A stretch of DNA of 64,000 bases, from contig BSWB01000005.1 in the NCBI GenBank assembly GCA_033239125.1, positions 115,258,494 through 115,322,493 on the forward strand. Reading direction: 5' to 3'. Below are positions 12,501 to 24,366 of this stretch, piece by piece (within the stretch, counting starts at the first letter, position 1; the number at the start of each line of letters is the position of its first letter). A program made the translations under genes and the position numbers. Source of the stretch: Fagopyrum homotropicum (lineage: Eukaryota > Streptophyta > Magnoliopsida > Caryophyllales > Polygonaceae). Below the pieces are notes generated by a model, which saw only the letters and a program-made list of their open reading frames with translations, searched no databases and was not told the origin of the DNA.

Positions 12501-15500
12501 TATGATCATTTCGAAATCGATTTACAGCAAAAAATTACTTCATTGTATGCTTATCTGGATATTTTCCTGGAAAATGGAATTATCATATATTGGATAATAT
12601 GGAAAATTATAGAAGATATTGATGTATGTTGCCAACTCTAACTTTTATCTCCTATGCTGTATCTGCATTTTCTCTTCTTCTTTTTTTTTGTTTTTTTTGT
12701 TTTTTTTTGTTTTTTCACTCTTTTCTTTTCTTTTCTTTTCTTTTCTCTACATATGTATTTCGTTGAACTTGTGCTTATAGAGGTAAGTTGAACTCATTTA
12801 TCAATTACATGTGAACGTAGCTGTCATGCAGTGGTATAAGTAATGTATTACATCCTGCTCTTTCTCCAATAAAGGTACATTTATGTATCACATGGAAAAA
12901 GGTGGTTCAATGCTTTGCGAAAAAGAAACTTAGATTGTTTATATGAATTATCCATTAGCTGGTAGCAAATCTGAATATTTAGTAATGCTTGTTATTTAAG
13001 AAACTGTGACCTATAACTATTAATTTGCTTTCATGTTTGACAGAGTATCAATGAGAAATACATATTACATGCTTATGAGCCTGATACGCAAGAAGATTTA
13101 ACTGGTATGTGAAGAATTGGTTACTTCAGTTATGGATCACCTTATTGCACTGCATATCTGCTGTGCTGTGATCACTAATTTTTGTTTCTGTTCTAATGAG
13201 ATTATGACGTTCATATATTTTTTTGTAATCGAAGATATTACGGCGTTTCTCATCTTCACATCAGTTTGTCAACGACTGTCTCAATCTAGCTAAACATTTT
13301 TTAGTATGATGACTTTTGATTCTTTGCTATCAATTGAGGATTACCGCCGATGACTGCATTAATTAGAAATTATAAGGTATAACATGCTAAGTGACCTTCT
13401 GAGCATATTTATCAGTCATATATACAGTAAATCCACCTATAAAAGATTGTAGACACAAGCAGTTTTTTTACACTAAACTGTGTGAATTCCTACGTAATAT
13501 GACCCCCATCAACAAATTATATGATTCTGGAGCTTTTCCTTGCTCACAGTTGATTGCAGTGAAATCTAAACCATCATCTTTGCTTGCTTACAACAACCCT
13601 TTGGTGCCTGCAAGGTATTAAGTAGTATTTTATTCGTAAAGAACAATTCTCTCTTGTAGTGTCCTTGTAGCATGGCTATAATTATCCACTAGTGGAATAT
13701 TTCCCATTTTCCAAAATAAAAAGATGGATGCTTGGGTGTTTTACATAAATAAAATTTAATGCTCAACTACTTGGCTGAAAGGAAGTCCTGCTTCCTGATT
13801 AAATAATTGAGTTACTATGCTTTCTAGTTTTTATTGGTTTGCTTATACCCTATGTATTCTTCTCTTTCTAACCAATTCAATTGACATATTTTTGTCTTGT
13901 AGGGTATATATGTGTGATCAGGCGACTGAAAGATCTTTTGCCTATTTTAGTCAATTGTTTCAATGATTTTATTTCAATGGTTCATACCCAGCCTCAATTG
14001 GACGCACTCTCATATGATTGCATGTTGTCTATACTCCAAAGCATAGATTATGCCGTTTATTACATTGCAGCACACGGAGAGGAGAGTTACCAGCAAGATT
14101 ATACTTCTATGTCTCCTATCATCACATTAAGTCAGAGTTTCTCACCATCATTGCAGAAACTCTTTAACGTATTTCCTCTTACATTGGCACACCACGCTTC
14201 TGAGAAGGTATCCTCATGTTACACACTTCTCTGATTTCACTACAATAATAATACTTTCGTAGTAAACCATCCATACCTATGATTCAGTATCTTAATAATT
14301 TTTATTGGTTTCTGCAGTGTTAAATCTTGGTTCTTTTAAAAGATTTCTGGATGCCTGAGAACTTCAAATTAGATTTTGGCAATCGTTATACTGTTTTTAA
14401 TCGTCCACTTACCTATAATCATTTTCTGTTGAAGTTTTTGTTTCGGTCTCTCTTATATTAAATCGGTCTATCGCATGCAAGTGCATTGTAGGCTTCTTGA
14501 ATTGCTAAGCTCTTGCTGTAGCTTCTGCTGATATGATCACTTATTTTCATATTTTATAGGATGATAGCAGATATTTCATCCTGAATGCTGTAATCTCAAA
14601 AATATTCTTCAACTTACGGATCAGCCCCCAACCCTTGCTGGACAGGTTCCTGGAATTCGTTGAATATGTACTATTGGAGAAGGTTTGTAGTGTTATATTT
14701 GTTTATCAAGAAAATAAAAAAAATACATATATGACGTCTTTCATGTTTGTCTAAGGCAAAAGAGCTCGGACGCAAATCACTTACCGAATTGAGATAAAAA
14801 AAATTTAAGTGATGGTTGCTATATAATTTGATCATCAACAATTTAATTATTATCGTTCCACTGCAGATTACTGGCGGTAAACAGTCCGTGCACACATTCT
14901 CTGAGAAGCATCTGCTCTCACTGATATCTTTCATCCCTATACTCGTGTCAACTGTTGATTACAGTTGGAGGCATCGCCTTGTTCAGGTTTCTTTTCTACA
15001 TTCCCTAGGTTTTCTCTTAGCATGTTACAACTTCTGAATTAAAGTTAACACGTACTGTGTTGTGGATTGGTGATACTCTTTTACGGTTGTGTAAGATACA
15101 GTTTAATTGTAGTACACTTGCCTGAAAATTTGAACAAACGTTGCTAAGTGAAGTTCCATCTAATTCTCTTTATTCTATGTCTGCTCATACATCGGCCTGG
15201 GGTTTCTATAATCAAAAAGTTTCCTTGAGAAAGGCTTAAGGTTGGATAAGATCAATGGTGATAAGCGTGAAATTTGGTTCCTTATTTAGATTTTGTCAGC
15301 ATCCTTTTATAAGCCCAATGGAAGATATCATAATCTACTAATGGGAAGCACTCTAGACAAAGAAGGAGGAAAAATTGGACAATAGTCATTCTGAATAACC
15401 GGTTTACCCTACTCACTAAAATAAAGTTCCATGTTTGAATTTGAAACCTATGACAACTTCAGCTTTTATGTTTGTGTTTGATATATCATTATAACAGAGA

Positions 15501-18145
15501 TGGTGTTCTTTTTCACTCTACATGTCTTTCCATTTTACGACCTACTGTCGAGATATGCTGTAACTGTGATGTTATATACCTCAGGCCTTCACCGCAACAT
15601 TTCAAGCATGCAGTCCAGCCTCTACAATGAAAATGGCTTGCCTTTCGGCAGTAGAAGAAATGCTACTTCCTGTATACTATTCAATACCTTTTCCCTTTTT
15701 TTTCCATCCCTTTTTCTGACTTTATGATTCATTATCTGTTTAAATTGCTGATGTGAATATGATATATCTGAAAATTAATTTTGTCCTGCTATGCTTTTCA
15801 TCAGCCTTCAGAATCAATCTTATACCCCTATCGATTTCCTTATAAATATGATAATGAATCTTTTTGAATTGCTCTTTGTAAGCTAATCATATTATTTGTG
15901 AAATTGATGGTGGAACTGAAGTAAGAAGTCTATTAGGCGAATTATTTTGAAGCCTTTTTCAGGGCTGGGTAAATTAACATTCAAACTGCCATAAGCCTTC
16001 ACTTCTTTCAGATTATACTGGTTACGGGTCATAATTGTGTCATTTTCTTACATCGATAAAGCTGCTTCTCTAAAACTGCAGCAAAGTATGCGATATCTGG
16101 ATACCGATGATCCAAATATACTTGCTAATCAATCCACTTGGATACAAGAACTTCCACAGTTACTAGTTTCACTAGGTGAAGCTCACCCAGCATGTTCGAA
16201 GGTTCGTATATTTAATACTGCAAAAGTTTTCTGCATCTGTTTCTTCGCACATGCTTATCTATTGTCTTCCTTGCAGGTTTTGTTGAGTCTTCTACTTCAC
16301 CTTGGGCAAGTTGCTTCATCAAACACATTCCTTGGGTCCGAATATGATAAAATCCAGCCAGCACTTGCAGCATTTTTTGGTACAATTTATCTCTGAGGTA
16401 ATTATATCTTTGTGCTGTATCCCAGTTATTTACTCGCAGTCTCTGTTGCAGGTAATGGTCCTTTTGTAAGGCTCCCAAATGATTGTCAAGAGCTGTCCTG
16501 CTGCTGCCTTTATTACTTCTCTTCGGTGGATGTGTCCTTGCTTACTTCAGTTGCTTCTTCCTGCTTATGTAAGTATCTTGTTATATTGACAATATCATTC
16601 ATACCAAACCATTTTGCTTAAGCATGCGATATTGTGGATAATATTCGACATTGTTAATCCCTGTTACATGTTTTTACGGTGAGCTAAGCTTTCAATGAAG
16701 ACCTATGATCAAGAACTAGTATGATATCAATTTTCTAGTCCTCGAGAAATAATATATCTGCATGGTGTATATCATTGCTTAATTCTAACTGTTGTTAATA
16801 TGAACAGGCAATGACTTGAAGCCGATTATTTTATTCAGGATCATAGAAGTCCTAAACTCGGCTTACAAAGCTGGGCATATCCAGACTGATGATCAAATTA
16901 GTTTCTTCATCACTTTGCTATCTCAGTTAGAAGTTAAACCTGAATCCAATGGTAAATTTTATGATTTAATACAGTTCTTACTTATTTTCCTTTAATATTA
17001 TTTGTAATATATGAATTATGATTAATATAGACATTTAGCTTGTTAGTTGAAAGGGCTAATCTCAGGTAACCTGAAGTTAGTCTTGTTTTTATTCTATAAC
17101 ATAAAGAAGTGATTTCTTTTTGCAGACAAAGTTTCTTCAGTTGAACAGGATGCACAAAAGGTTTCCCCTATTAAGTCAATTACTGGTGTCATCTGTACGT
17201 TCATGCACCAGATGGGCGATCACTCTTTGATCTTTCTGATGCTAGAGAATGTTGTTCTTGATCTCCTCGTGAGTCGTCCCTTAGTCTTAATTGAGTGATA
17301 AGTTTATGAGATATTTGCTCATTAACAATGTTATTGCCTGCTAAATTCAACCTATGTTTGTTTTTTGACGTATCCTTCTCTTCCTTTTGATAGTCAATTA
17401 AACCAGCTTTGGTTAACACATGCGCCGTGATTAGGATGCTTGCAACAGTCTTTTCTAAAACCACACAGCTGTCTGAGAAGAGCATAGCAAAGCTCAGCAA
17501 AAGTCTTTCAGGATATTTGCTTGACATTGCAATCGTGAGTATTCTATCAGACATGACATGAGATTTTAAATGGTTTCTGGTATTTATCATAAACATCTAT
17601 TGAAGTTGACACTGTCGTCTTTGCTGCAGTGCTTTCCCCAAGAGAAGAATAACTCATTGGATTCTTCTGCAAGAGAAACTTATCAATATTATCTTCTCCC
17701 ATGCCTCGTGATGTTTGATAGAAGCGACAAACTTTTGAAGTCTGTACTGGATATAATGGGGTCGTTGGTGTTTGTGCCTGAACTAGACTCTTGCCAAAAT
17801 GCTGACAAAATTGCCAGTGATCCTTCAGGCAGAATAAGGGCAATTGTAGCGGTCTTTTCCATGCTCTTCAAGGATGTTAAAATGCGACGCTCTCTTCCCT
17901 CTTTCGAGCAAGAGATGGACGGCATTTTGAAGAGCATTATCTCTCTACAGGTACACAATTGTTTCATTACATCCAGTATGCTCTGTTTGCAGGCCTTCAT
18001 TCCTGGTGAATCATACTAATTTTATGTACATTATGACTCGGTGCTGTAGTTGAAAGAGGAAGCAAGCATGGGCATCGAGCAAAGAGTTTGGGCAAAGTAT
18101 GCAGTTGATGAGTTTAAGAGTGTCATAGGTGCTTTGTCCTTGTGA
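9535..18145 (+). CDS. IPI1: IPI1/TEX10 homolog, pre-rRNA-processing ARM-repeat protein
   Basis: Predicted 864-aa nuclear protein of the IPI1/TEX10 family, a subunit of the Rix1 (PELP1-TEX10) complex that helps ITS2 processing and 60S maturation. Coding exons: 9535-9591, 9728-9800, 9932-10054, 11365-11534, 11621-11770, 12289-12429, 13044-13104, 13903-14207, 14560-14682, 14867-14986, 15585-15671, 16082-16201, 16277-16379, 16452-16568, 16808-16951, 17126-17268, 17394-17534, 17630-17950, 18050-18145. All junctions are GT-AG, the total (2595 nt) is divisible by three, and no internal stop remains. Recognition rests on the basic N-terminus (MVRPKQSSKKQPSRGVDFKK), the block GLTLKELLQQTSHHNAKIRK at the start of the helical-repeat region, and AELRLHKLSVIEKLRERISD in exon 4 (IPI1 N-terminal domain, residues about 65-240). 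The rest is helical repeats without other motifs. Exon 12's 5' edge and exon 13's donor (16379, chosen over a read-through that meets a stop) are the least certain. It converges on U5-40K. Confidence 0.93.
10284..10850. mobile_element. Non-autonomous hAT element in intron 3 of IPI1
   Basis: The ends are TAGGGCTGGGCAC at 10284 and, inverted, GTGCCCACCCCTA ending at 10850. The imperfect 8-bp flanks ACTGGTAT (10276-10283) and CCAGGTAT (10851-10858) agree at 6 of 8 positions. Inverted CG-rich subterminal runs of the CCCGTCCC/GGGACGG type extend inward from both ends. Together, 8-bp target duplication, TAGGG(G)TGGGCA ends and a 567-bp length without coding capacity are those of an Ac/Tip100-type hAT MITE. 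It sits far from the splice sites. Confidence 0.85.
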
Positions 18146-18650
18146 GTCTCTTGATGATGGGGGATAGGTCTGTTTTGCATCAATCCATTGTAAGTGCTCA
18201 GGTGACAAGTATTGGGAGATTGGAGAAACAGAGAATTAAACACGCAGAACAGAGCAAGCAAGATCTTATCCTCAACTGTTGCAGCAATGAGATTTTTGTA
18301 TGTCACTGCAGCAACCTTTTTGGCTTCACACTAATATTGTGCAACATATGCAGCATTGAGAAATTTTGATAAGTTTAGGGTTACAGGAAAATGTCAGTGG
18401 TGAATATTATGCAGCATTGAGAAATTTTGACTTGATAGTGTCCCTTAGACAGTTGTAAATTTATGGCAAAATGGATAACCAATTCTTGCTTCTTCTTTTT
18501 TGCCCTTGATTGTATTTCAGTCCTAACAACTGATATAAAAGCTTGGTTCTTACAATCGCGATGGTAGATGGAATATCACTGGCAGAAAAGTTCGATGTGA
18601 TGGATTTTAGGTTTTAGAAGATACAAATCGGGGTAAAATTTTGTACCAAC
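18146..18650 (+). other. Probable 3' UTR and downstream region of IPI1
   Basis: It follows the IPI1 stop directly. A phrase GCAGCATTGAGAAATTTTGA occurs twice, at about 18351 and 18412, a short local duplication. No clear AATAAA signal can be singled out; termination is likely before 18600. Confidence 0.5.
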
Positions 18651-19145
18651 CTCCAAAGAAAAAATTCGGTGGATGTAAAGGATGACGAGTAAAAGTTGTT
18701 GGATAAAAAATGAAGAGCATGATTTGTTTGTCGATATCTACATAATGTTGCTCGCCCCCAATCATTTCAAAACAATAAGTGAGATGTTGGAAACCCTATC
18801 TACTATGTATGAGAAACTTTGTGAGGCAAACAAGGATGTTGGAAACCCTATCTACTATGTACGAGAAACTTTGTGAGGCAAACAAGGTTCACCTGATGCG
18901 GATGTTGGTTAACCTATATATGACAGAATATAATGGTGTTCACTCAATTCAACGAGTTTAATTTGATAATCGAACAATTGAGTTTTGTATTGATAAATTT
19001 TGAAGGCGAAATTAAAGCCTTGATCTTGTTGTCCTTTCTTCCAAAAAGTTGGACCTAAACAATTACAACTATAAACACGGAGAAGAACCCAAACTTGATG
19101 AAATTAAAATTATGATTGCAACGAAAATGTTCGTAGAAAGAAGTT
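18651..19145 (+). pseudogene. Ty1/copia gag fragment, degenerate
   Basis: Frames between 18682 and 19140 read as pieces of a copia-type gag (UBN2-like). They include a YEKLCEANKVHLMRMLVNLYM stretch ending near 18930, followed in shifted frames by phrases equivalent to the usual hydrophobic NEF..LI..L and LSFLPKSW blocks (18960-19060). A 52-bp unit starting ATGTTGGAAACCC is tandemly repeated at 18784 and 18836; since 52 is not a multiple of three, this shifts the frame. Stops interrupt the rest. No LTRs were found around it. Confidence 0.65.
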
Positions 19146-20112
19146 GATTTTTAACCTATAGATTATTTTTATTAAAAACTATGAAAGATATTATTCAAAT
19201 ATCTCTATGTGTCAACAAGCCCCACTCTTTAATACTCAAATGACACTAGTATTTTTTTAAATACTCATATGTACAAAAAGTCTCCTTTTTAAATACCAAT
19301 TTGGCACTTTGGCCGATAAACAAATGAAGAATTATCGATTAAAATTATTGTGATACTTCTAATGAACTTGTCTTTGAAAAGTGCTCCTTTTGAGTGGAAC
19401 TTTGTTTACCTAATACCCGCAGTTGAGCGGTGGAGTGCATTTGAATTTTAGAGCAAGTTGACCCGTTTCGGTTTTAACAGGTCGTCACATAGATAAAGTG
19501 TTGTGGTGACATCCATTATTTAAAAAACGATTTCCACCCGTTTATTTTAGTCGGTTTTCATTTGACATTTGGGTTCTTTAGAAACTTCAAGGCTAGAATC
19601 TTGACATTTATTGTGGCATTTCTTAACCAATTACTAACGATATTATATTCATACATGTGATCTCATTTCATTATATTTTTTCTTAAAGTAGTTTTTTTTA
19701 AAACAGCTTTTCAAAATTATCTCTACTTAATCAATTTAAATATTATTTTTTTTATAGTATAACGATTTTTGGTTTGTTTATAAGAAAATAAAAGGTGTTT
19801 TTTTTACTTCAAAAAAACTTAATTATACAACTAAAAATAATAAATAAATAAATAAAAACACATTGAAATTTAATCCGTTAAGAAATAAAACGGATGAAAA
19901 CACATGTTTAGTGACAATGAATAATATATGACCCAGTGATATTTAAACTAATGAGTTGTGACATTTTGACCGACCCGATGAACTTACTCTTACACTCTTG
20001 AAGCAATATGGTTATTAGTTACGTGTATCCTTAACTCTTAATCCTTATACACGTGTTTTAAGTTCCCAAGCTAGAATTCACTGTCCTTGAGTAAAAAAAT
20101 ATGTTCTAGTAA
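19146..20112. other. AT-rich intergenic sequence
   Basis: No open frame, repeat end or gene signal was recognised. It may contain further decayed retroelement DNA continuing from the gag fragment. Confidence 0.4.
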
Positions 20113-20282
20113 TCTATTATACTTACTAAAACAGAGCACGGGATGATGACGTGGCGCGCTGTGGACGCAGGATTTTTGAAATTGAACTCCCACAATTAAA
20201 GCCAATAAATCTTTATTTTTTATACTATTTTTTAAACCATAAAATCTTTTATTATTAAAATAATAGTTTTATAGAAACCAAA
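20113..20282 (+). mobile_element. Truncated Helitron 5' end
   Basis: It begins TCTATTATACTTACTAAAAC immediately after an A, a typical plant Helitron 5' terminus, and continues into a GATGACGTGGCGCGCTGTGG block. After 170 bp it is interrupted by a second copy of the same terminus at 20283, so it has no 3' end of its own unless it shares the one at 20479. Confidence 0.75.
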
Positions 20283-20479
20283 TCTATTATACTTACTAAA
20301 ACAGAGCACGGATTGATGACGTGGCGCGCTGTGGACGCAAGATTAGATTAGAGAAGTATACAAAACAAAATCACGTAAAAAAAAAACATATTTCACAATA
20401 TTCTTTCTCATTTTTTTCAAAACCCGCACAAGGTGCTCATTTTTTTCAAAACCCGCACAAGGTGCTGGTATTATACTAG
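20283..20479 (+). mobile_element. Short non-autonomous Helitron, complete ends
   Basis: The 5' terminus TCTATTATACTTACTAAAAC follows an A at 20282. The 3' terminus is a decayed hairpin, CCCGCAC-AAG-GTGCTGG, followed by TATTATACTAG ending at 20479 with T next. Total 197 bp with no coding content. The hairpin unit with its leading ATTTTTTTC tract is present twice (about 20408-20437 and 20438-20468), so the 3' end is internally duplicated. It lies 3' of both convergent genes. Confidence 0.82.
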
Positions 20480-20795
20480 TTGAAGCATCAAATCTAGAAA
20501 CCATTTCGTCGAGGTTTTTGGTTCACTCGGCTTTCAGATCTTTGTAACTTTCATCAGAGTCGAGCACACACCATAACAACAAACAAAAACCAGAATTAAA
20601 TCACAGAAAATTTCACATACATCTCTTCGGACATAAACACAAATCAGTTTCTTAATCCAATGTCATATCTAACTTGTACCTGTCTAAATCAAAAACCACT
20701 ACAACCACAGACTTGAGGATTTCATATAGAAGAAGGTTACCAGTTGTCTGAACCAAGAGATTACAAAGTCTCGGACTCTATGAAGAGACCGCGGT

Positions 20796-21836
20796 TTATA
20801 GCTCCCCCAGGTAAATCTGTTTGTCGCTACTGCAAGACCCAACAATCGGCTCAGTCGGATGGAACACACATTCGTTCACGGATCCAGTGTGGCCCGGGAG
20901 TTTGTACAAGATCCGACGGGAAGTTGTGTCCCATATGTAAACCATTCGATCAGAGCTACCAGCTGTCACCTTGCTTCCATCAGGTGACCAGCCACATTTC
21001 AGCAAGTTCTTCTCAAAGTTGTGTTGGTGGCCCTCGAACACTTTAACACAGCGGTTCTGAGGGGCATACGGTCTCATGTCCCATATGCAAAGTTTGCAGT
21101 CCATACCATTAGTCAGAAGGTATGAACCATCAGGGCTCAATGACATGCCCGTTATCATATCTTGGTGGCCCTTTAGCGTCATAGTGACCTCGTTTCTACG
21201 GATATCCCATACTTTCACGTCATTGTCTATCCCGCCCGTGTAAATCTTATCAGATGCGTCAGAGAAGCTAACAGCGGTTATTTGGAAATTGTCTGGAAAT
21301 CTCTGAACGGAGCCACGTTGACGCATATCCCAGAGTCGAGCCGAACCGTCATCTGATCCACTGACTATAAGTGGTGGGCCCCTTCGAGCAGGACAGCATG
21401 AGTTCACAAAGGATGTGTGTTCAGCCATTTTTTTAATTTGCTTTCCTGTCTCAACATCCCATGCTCTGAGTGTCTTGTCGGGACTAGCTGAAATGATCTG
21501 GCTTCCATCAGTGGTCCATTGGAGGTCGAGAACTGCATTCTTGTGGCCCTTTAGGACCATGTAGTTTTTGCACTCTCCGTGCACATACCACAAGAAGATC
21601 TCTTTGTCATGTGATCCAGATGCAATAATGGTCCCTGCTGGGTTGAACTTCAATGTGTAGATTGCACTTTGATGGCCCGTTAACAGCATAATTGGTGATT
21701 CCAAACTTGAAGTCCGAGCTCTTCCGTTTGGTCCAGGTGCTTGGGGAGCTGTATATGGAACGGTGGACCATTCCATGGGTCGAGGACCAGGCACAGACAA
21801 TGCATTTTCACCATCGTTACTAGGGGCAAACATCAT
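20796..21836 (-). CDS. SNRNP40: U5 snRNP 40 kDa protein, WD40-repeat splicing factor
   Basis: A single uninterrupted coding exon of 346 codons. The protein has a short Pro/Gly-rich N-terminus followed from about residue 55 by seven WD40 repeats filling the rest of the protein. Characteristic GH...WD spacing is visible, for example LTGHQSAIYTLKFNPAGTII, LKGHQDMITGMSLSPDGSYL and LPGHTGSVNECVFHPTEPIV, and the end is SCSSDKQIYLGEL. The order and wording of repeats match the conserved U5-40K/Prp8-binding protein (about 340-360 aa in animals and plants), a subunit of the U5 snRNP and U4/U6.U5 tri-snRNP associated with Prp8. Two adjacent ATGs (21834-21836 and 21831-21833) could start it; the first is used. 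Upstream, the sequence CCGCAG/A at 21842/21841 forms the acceptor of a UTR intron. It is intact and well conserved, so it is presumably functional. It converges on IPI1. Confidence 0.97.
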   Translation of the reverse strand: MMFAPSNDGENALSVPGPRPMEWSTVPYTAPQAPGPNGRARTSSLESPIMLLTGHQSAIYTLKFNPAGTIIASGSHDKEIFLWYVHGECKNYMVLKGHKNAVLDLQWTTDGSQIISASPDKTLRAWDVETGKQIKKMAEHTSFVNSCCPARRGPPLIVSGSDDGSARLWDMRQRGSVQRFPDNFQITAVSFSDASDKIYTGGIDNDVKVWDIRRNEVTMTLKGHQDMITGMSLSPDGSYLLTNGMDCKLCIWDMRPYAPQNRCVKVFEGHQHNFEKNLLKCGWSPDGSKVTAGSSDRMVYIWDTTSRRILYKLPGHTGSVNECVFHPTEPIVGSCSSDKQIYLGEL

Positions 21837-21841
21837 GGTAT

Positions 21842-23845
21842 CTGCGGAAACATCAACAGTAGCTTGTCAGTTCATGACTGAATGAAAACGTGAGATCAGT
21901 GATTTTCTGATGTGAGAAGAGGATCAAAGCCTAATATCAAGCACACGAGTTGCTCACTTAATTTATGTTTTAGAGCATTTTAACAGATTATATTGTTTTT
22001 ATTCAGAAAATCCACCGTCACTTTTATGTTAAGAATTGAGTAGATGCTTTATGCAATATAAAATCACCTAATTCCTTTTGAAAAACGAAAAAAAATTGCC
22101 TACTTGGCAGTTGGCAACATACCATCTTAACCATGACTTCCCTTACGAAAAGTGGAAAACAAAATGATAGCAATGTCTTTAAGCATAAAATTTAGCAAGT
22201 AAATGAGAAGGATGTCAAAAGAACATAAATCATCTTTACCCAACAACAACTAATCAAGAGAAAATAAACCAGATTGGAGAACAAAAATCAACTTAGTCAA
22301 GGCCTATCAGGATAATTGGTTCATCCTCAAAATCCTGAACAACAATCATTTTTTAGTAGGAAACAATAAACCAAATGGCAGAGCAAAACCCTATACATGT
22401 CAAGAGAAAATACAACGACCACTACTTGAAAGTTGAAACCTCGGAATTCTAATTTCTTTAATATGCAATCCTAACAGAAGGTTGAAGGTCTTAAAATATC
22501 CTTAATTTAGTGAAACACACTGACCACCACGAAACAGAAACCGTCAAAAGATACATCATTTTGTCACTAAAACTCTCTTCAAGGACATCCACGTACTATC
22601 ATCATAACATGAAAGCCCCTTAAACATCAATTCCAACTGTTTCCCCAATATCATCTAATGATGCACCCCAGCATCTCTCCAGGTACTTCAAGGAAATTTA
22701 TAACTTCAATAACCCTGTATTAAATGATATAATCCCATCCATCCTTTTGTTCACTTTACCTTCTTTAACGACCTACCAGTTTATCTCAAATACATAGCTA
22801 CAGCATTAATTCCATTCCTCAGCTTCTATCCAGGTGCTTCAAAAAATCTTATCAATTCAATAACCACATATTTAATGCTATAATCCCATTCATCCAGTTG
22901 TTCTCTTTACTCCCTTTATCAACCAACCAGTTTACCCAGGTACATAGCTAAAGCATTATTTCCATTCCTCAAATCCAGTTCCACCTCTAAGATAGAATAC
23001 ACTTCGTCAACTGTCTCTCTCGAACTCTTGCAAATTCCCATCTCACCAAATGATATACACTTCTATGGTATAAGACCTTATTCCCATATACCACGAGCAA
23101 TGAAGGTACTAGTGTTCATTAAGCAGACTAACCTAGTGCACAAATTAGAAACAAATCAAAAATGCTAATTGAGTTCTATGAAACTAAGAATCAAGCTTAC
23201 ATTAAGAAATAGCAAAGAAGTGGCAGCCTAAGGAAATATCAAAAGTCAGCAACAACTGAACTACAAAACAAGTAAAATGAACGTAAGAAAACATACTTAA
23301 CAAAAGGATTGCCCCAACAGAAGCAAATGAAAACACTCCATCCAAAGAGAATCCAACTTCACCAATTTATGATAGAGTAGAAACTAAATCCTATCCCCAG
23401 AAACTAACCTTCCACATGTTTGTCAGATGCCCACTTTCCTCCCCGGAACTTCTCAGTCTCACTGAAAGATCCTCACTTATTTCCACACATTGTCAACCAG
23501 AAAATCGCTCAATTAGAACCTAAGTGCATCACTATATCTAACTAAATAAGAAAATTGCTCAAATTTTTGGAGGCCTAATCTAATAATGTCAGAAAATTTA
23601 GGGGCTTTCAGCACAGAAAGAATCTCATTTCTGTCAAATACACTGCAATACACCTTGCATATCTCTATAGTTGTTCCAAATTCAAGGAATAAGCAACAAC
23701 ATTAATAAAACGGACAAAAAAGCGAAAAACAATTAGTGAAATTTTGAACTCAAACTCCATCTTTGCAAGCATAAACCCAAATCTTACCCTTAGAACAGCG
23801 ATGATTAAATATAGCACAGAGAGACGAGAGAATTAATCTACATAC
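21842..23845 (-). other. Intron in the 5' UTR of U5-40K, 2.0 kb
   Basis: Read on the - strand, the donor CCTG/GTATGTAG is at 23846/23845 and the acceptor CCGCAG ends at 21842, 5 nt before the start codon. Inside it a 151-bp unit starting CCAGGT(A/G)CTTCAA is tandemly duplicated (about 22679-22829 and 22830-22980) with moderate divergence. The rest is T-rich on the coding strand, as expected of a plant intron, with no open frames or element ends. Confidence 0.8.
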
Positions 23846-24012
23846 CAGGAAAGCGGAAATACGTCGGGGAAAGTACGAATTGAGGGCTTGGGAGGGGAAA
23901 GTGTATTTCAGAAGGAGCGCCAGAGAGCGAAGGCGAACAGCTCCAGCCTCCAGGGTCGTCTGATGCGTAGGGTATTTGTCTCGCGATTCCAATTTTGCTA
24001 GAAGTAAAACTG
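23524..24012 (-). repeat. U5-40K promoter/5' UTR copy of the inverted duplication
   Basis: The reverse complement matches 8988-9508. It carries the presumed U5-40K promoter, its first UTR exon (3' end at 23846, beginning probably near 23950) and the first 320 bp or so of the intron. The splice donor and the outer boundary ACTTCTAGCAAAAT align exactly with the IPI1 copy. Beyond 24012 and below 23524 the two copies are unrelated. Confidence 0.9.
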
Positions 24013-24366
24013 ATAGTTAAAAAAACCAAAAATATTATCAACTACGAACTACAAAAATATTTAATACATATATTATTTTATTATAAATCAATTTTAATAC
24101 ATGGTACTTGGCCAAATTTTAATATAAAAATTGTCTATATATATATTTTAATTTCTTCAAAAATATTTTTGTATACTTAACGAATTAGGTAATAAAAGAT
24201 AGTCGTCACTTTATTTTTAATATTTAAGGTATTTTATTGAAATTAAAAGGTTTAAAAATAAAATTTTGGTTAATAGAAATTATTGAACCATGTTTGGTGT
24301 CATTATGTTTGATAGTAGTTTGAGGAAAAAATTCATGTTTGTATGTAAAACTTAATGAAAGAATAT
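24013..24366. other. AT-rich intergenic sequence
   Basis: Outer flank of the inverted duplication. No gene, repeat end or regulatory motif was recognised. Confidence 0.4.

Noticed and set aside
16380..16396. Extension of IPI1 exon 13 to a TGA at 16394-16396
   Set aside because: A good donor at 16379/16380 joins in frame to the conserved exon at 16452 and keeps the total length divisible by three; read-through would truncate the protein in the middle of its helical repeats.
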